Shown piece by piece: positions 6,102-7,159 of a stretch of 7,159 nt of DNA. Every line of letters begins with the position of its first letter. Position 1 is the stretch's first letter. Below the pieces are notes generated by a model that had not been told where the DNA came from, ran no database searches, and saw only the letters and a program-made list of their open reading frames with translations. The translations under genes and the position numbers were made by a program. The stretch is from Clostridia bacterium (GTDB lineage: Bacteria > Bacillota > Clostridia > Oscillospirales > Acutalibacteraceae): contig CAAEIG010000189.1 of NCBI GenBank assembly GCA_900755895.1, positions 1-7,159 of the forward strand. The letters run 5' to 3'.

Positions 6102-6534
6102 CGCGCCTGCTGCGCGTACTGCCGGAGATCCGGCAGGGTCACAGGCCCCCAGGAGGGGCCCTGGTATGGGACAGCATGCGGGGATAGACGCCTCGGGGCA
6201 GAGCTCCGTCGGACTGTGCCCCTCTCCGCCTTTCGCTGGGCTTCTTTCGTTCAAGCTTCGCCGGGAATCCGGCTGGGCTTCCATCCGAATGATATCTTCC
6301 GCACCGGCTCAGAGTAAATTCCTCTGATTTCTCTCCGGCACCGGCTTAAGAGAGCCTTCTTTCCCAGGGCGTTCCCCCGGGACAGGTTTCCTCCGGTCTT
6401 TGTGACCAGATGCCTGCTCTCTCGCCTTTCGCCAAAGGAGAGACGGTCCAGCACCGGCTTAGAGAGGGGAGAAAACTCCCCGCCTCGGCTGTCCGAGTCT
6501 AGTATGTCCCCAAAGTTTCGCTCCATGCGGTTTT
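6102..6534. other. Non-coding, hairpin-rich stretch; possible structured RNA
   Basis: No credible gene was found in about 430 bp. Small stems are frequent: GCCGGA/TCCGGC (6122-6135), GCCGG/CCGGC (6260-6273), a TCCC/GGGA stem near 6362-6382, GGTC/GACC (6395-6407), and TCTCT-CCTTT pairing with AAAGG-AGAGA (6418-6443, with a 2-nt bulge). It also holds three copies of GCACCGGCTYAGAG-like bases. I compared it from memory with RNase P RNA, tmRNA, SRP RNA, T-box and cobalamin riboswitch signatures and saw no match. Strand and function are unknown. Confidence 0.4.
6301..6466. repeat. Short motif repeated three times
   Basis: GCACCGGCTCAGAG (6301-6314), GCACCGGCTTAAGAGAG (6338-6354) and GCACCGGCTTAGAGAG (6451-6466) share GCACCGGCTY plus an AGAG end. 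They are spaced 37 and 113 bp apart, all in the same direction. On the other strand each reads CTCT-AAGCCGGTGC. No function is recognised. Confidence 0.6.
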
Positions 6535-6598
6535 AGGCTTGGAATATTTGTCCAAACTATACATATCCTTACTACTGAGATTATATCCCGGAAAGGAG
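6535..6598 (+). promoter_or_regulatory. AT-rich leader of yaaL-bofA, possible promoter
   Basis: Composition shifts from GC-rich to AT-rich just before yaaL. A 5-bp inverted repeat TTGGA/TCCAA (6539-6555) and TATA-like boxes (TATACA 6559-6564, TTATAT 6581-6586) are seen, but no -35/-10 pair has good spacing, so the exact promoter is not called. The ribosome binding site AAAGGAG (6592-6598) lies 8 nt before the ATG. Confidence 0.4.
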
Positions 6599-6606
6599 CA
6601 TCCGCC

Positions 6607-6843
6607 ATGTCTCTCCGTCTCTCCTCCGCCCGCCGCCGGGAAAAGGCCGCCCGGGAGGCGGAACGCCGGGAGCTGATCGCCTCTCTGGCCAGCACCCGCA
6701 CCCTCATCCAGCAGGCCTACGGCGGCTTCAACACCGTCAGCGACAGCGACCTGATCGAGTCCTACGTCTTTGAGATCAAGGCGCTCCAGTCCCGGTACGA
6801 CTACCTGCTCCGCCGGGTCAAGGAGCTGGAGTGCGCCCCATGA
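6607..6843 (+). CDS. yaaL: YaaL family protein (DUF2508)
   Basis: A 78-residue small cytoplasmic protein of the YaaL/DUF2508 family, whose role is unknown. The N-terminal half is a basic, charged helix (RREKAAREAERRELIASL). The C-terminal half carries the family pattern: AYGGFNTVSDSDLIESYVFE (38-56) and SRYDYLLRRVKE (62-73). Family members are about 75-80 residues, so it is full length. Its stop overlaps the bofA start (ATGA, 6840-6843), giving translational coupling, and in Bacillus yaaL likewise sits directly before bofA. There recR lies just upstream. Here recR is absent and the upstream region is non-coding. Bases 6752-6814 (codons 49-70) recur inverted at the window end, which is probably an artefact and does not affect this copy. 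Confidence 0.85.
   Translation: MSLRLSSARRREKAAREAERRELIASLASTRTLIQQAYGGFNTVSDSDLIESYVFEIKALQSRYDYLLRRVKELECAP
6752..6814 (+). repeat. Inverted repeat arm 1, inside yaaL
   Basis: These 63 bases pair with 7097-7159 in reverse complement, 62 of 63 identical (G at 6783 faces A at 7128). This arm is in a normal, intact yaaL frame and should be the original copy. Confidence 0.95.
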
Positions 6844-7159
6844 CCGGCGAGTTCTCCCCCTGGGGAGCGCTGGCCCTGCTGCTCCTGGCCGCCCTGGCCC
6901 TGTTTCACCGGCCCCTGGGCTGCCTGCTCCGGCTGGCGGTGCGCTCCTCGGTGGGGCTGGCCGTCCTGGCCCTGTTCAGCTCGGTGGGGCACTACATCGG
7001 AGTCAACCTGGGGGTCAATCTGGTGAACGCCCTGGTGCTGGGGGTGCTGGGGGTCCCCGGCTTCGGCCTGTGGGGCGCCCTCCAGCTCCTGGCCCGGGCG
7101 GAGCAGGTAGTCGTACCGGGACTGGAGAGCCTTGATCTCAAAGACGTAGGACTCGATCA
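6840..7159 (+). CDS. bofA: BofA, inhibitor of pro-sigma-K processing, 3' end chimeric
   Basis: A frame open from ATG 6840 to the window edge (106 codons, no stop). The first about 85 residues are BofA-like: very hydrophobic, with membrane segments near 8-22 and 32-50, and the family signature GVNLVNALVLGVLGVPG at 58-74. BofA family proteins are about 87 residues and would end soon after GALQLLA (79-85). In Bacillus BofA sits in the forespore-surrounding membrane with SpoIVFA and holds the SpoIVFB protease inactive until pro-sigma-K is to be cut, so it marks an endospore former. From base 7097 the sequence is an inverted copy of yaaL, so residues after about 85 (AEQVVVPGLESLDLKDVGLD) are not native protein. 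The true stop is missing. No separate ribosome binding site is needed given the 4-bp overlap with yaaL. Confidence 0.8.
   Translation, partial: MTGEFSPWGALALLLLAALALFHRPLGCLLRLAVRSSVGLAVLALFSSVGHYIGVNLGVNLVNALVLGVLGVPGFGLWGALQLLARAEQVVVPGLESLDLKDVGLD
7097..7159 (-). repeat. Inverted repeat arm 2, fold-back at window end
   Basis: The reverse complement of 6752-6814 with one mismatch, running to the last base of the window. It begins where bofA should be finishing. The 282-bp spacing and the exact reach to the edge suggest a fold-back chimera at a contig end rather than a biological duplication. Confidence 0.9.

Noticed and set aside
5670..6317. Plus-strand frame of 215 codons overlapping the rsiV 3' half
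   Set aside because: It is an out-of-frame shadow of rsiV that also crosses the terminator at 6074-6101, with a Pro/Ser/Arg-rich sequence.
6301..6466. Cobalamin riboswitch suggested by AAGCCGGTGC on the minus strand
   Set aside because: The motif occurs three times and the other conserved boxes of that riboswitch are missing.
6251..6526. Minus-strand frame of 91 codons before yaaL
   Set aside because: No ribosome binding site or family pattern. It covers the hairpins and short repeats, which look non-coding.

Overview
The window looks like chromosomal DNA of a spore-forming, high-GC gut Clostridia member (Oscillospiraceae/Flavonifractor-like is my guess). Support comes from yaaL-bofA, a pair of Gram-positive sporulation context, from a SigV/RsiV-type ECF sigma/anti-sigma pair, and from many hairpin-rich intergenic repeats. 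Species cannot be read from the sequence.

Left part (1-3961): an AT-richer segment with three genes. A tyrosine recombinase (186-1100, minus strand) is divergent from a two-gene operon that encodes a SIR2-family NADase (1262-2248) and a HerA/FtsK-type hexameric ATPase (2264-3961). SIR2 plus HerA is a described two-gene anti-phage system (SIR2-HerA, also called Nezha). The next-door recombinase and the clear composition change after 3961 suggest a mobile defence cassette. The 161-bp divergent intergenic region holds a promoter for each side and a perfect 13-bp inverted repeat over the recombinase promoter and ribosome binding site.

Middle (3962-4600): no credible gene. It holds about three degenerate copies of a roughly 220-235 bp hairpin-dense repeat. 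Two copies end in long perfect terminator-like hairpins with GAAA loops whose stems differ in sequence but both pair fully.

Right part (4601-7159): GC-rich core-like DNA. An ECF sigma factor (4707-5198) is preceded by a good ECF-type promoter and overlaps by 4 bp an RsiV-like membrane anti-sigma factor (5195-6049), followed by a terminator. A 500-bp non-coding stretch with many small hairpins and a thrice repeated short motif follows, then yaaL (6607-6843) overlapping bofA (6840 to the edge).

The last 63 bases are an inverted copy, with one mismatch, of bases 6752-6814 inside yaaL. This replaces the expected end of bofA and is most likely a fold-back assembly or library artefact at a contig end.

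The most interesting biology is the SIR2-HerA cassette with its recombinase and palindromic control site. The repeat array and the unexplained structured region before yaaL are the least explained parts.
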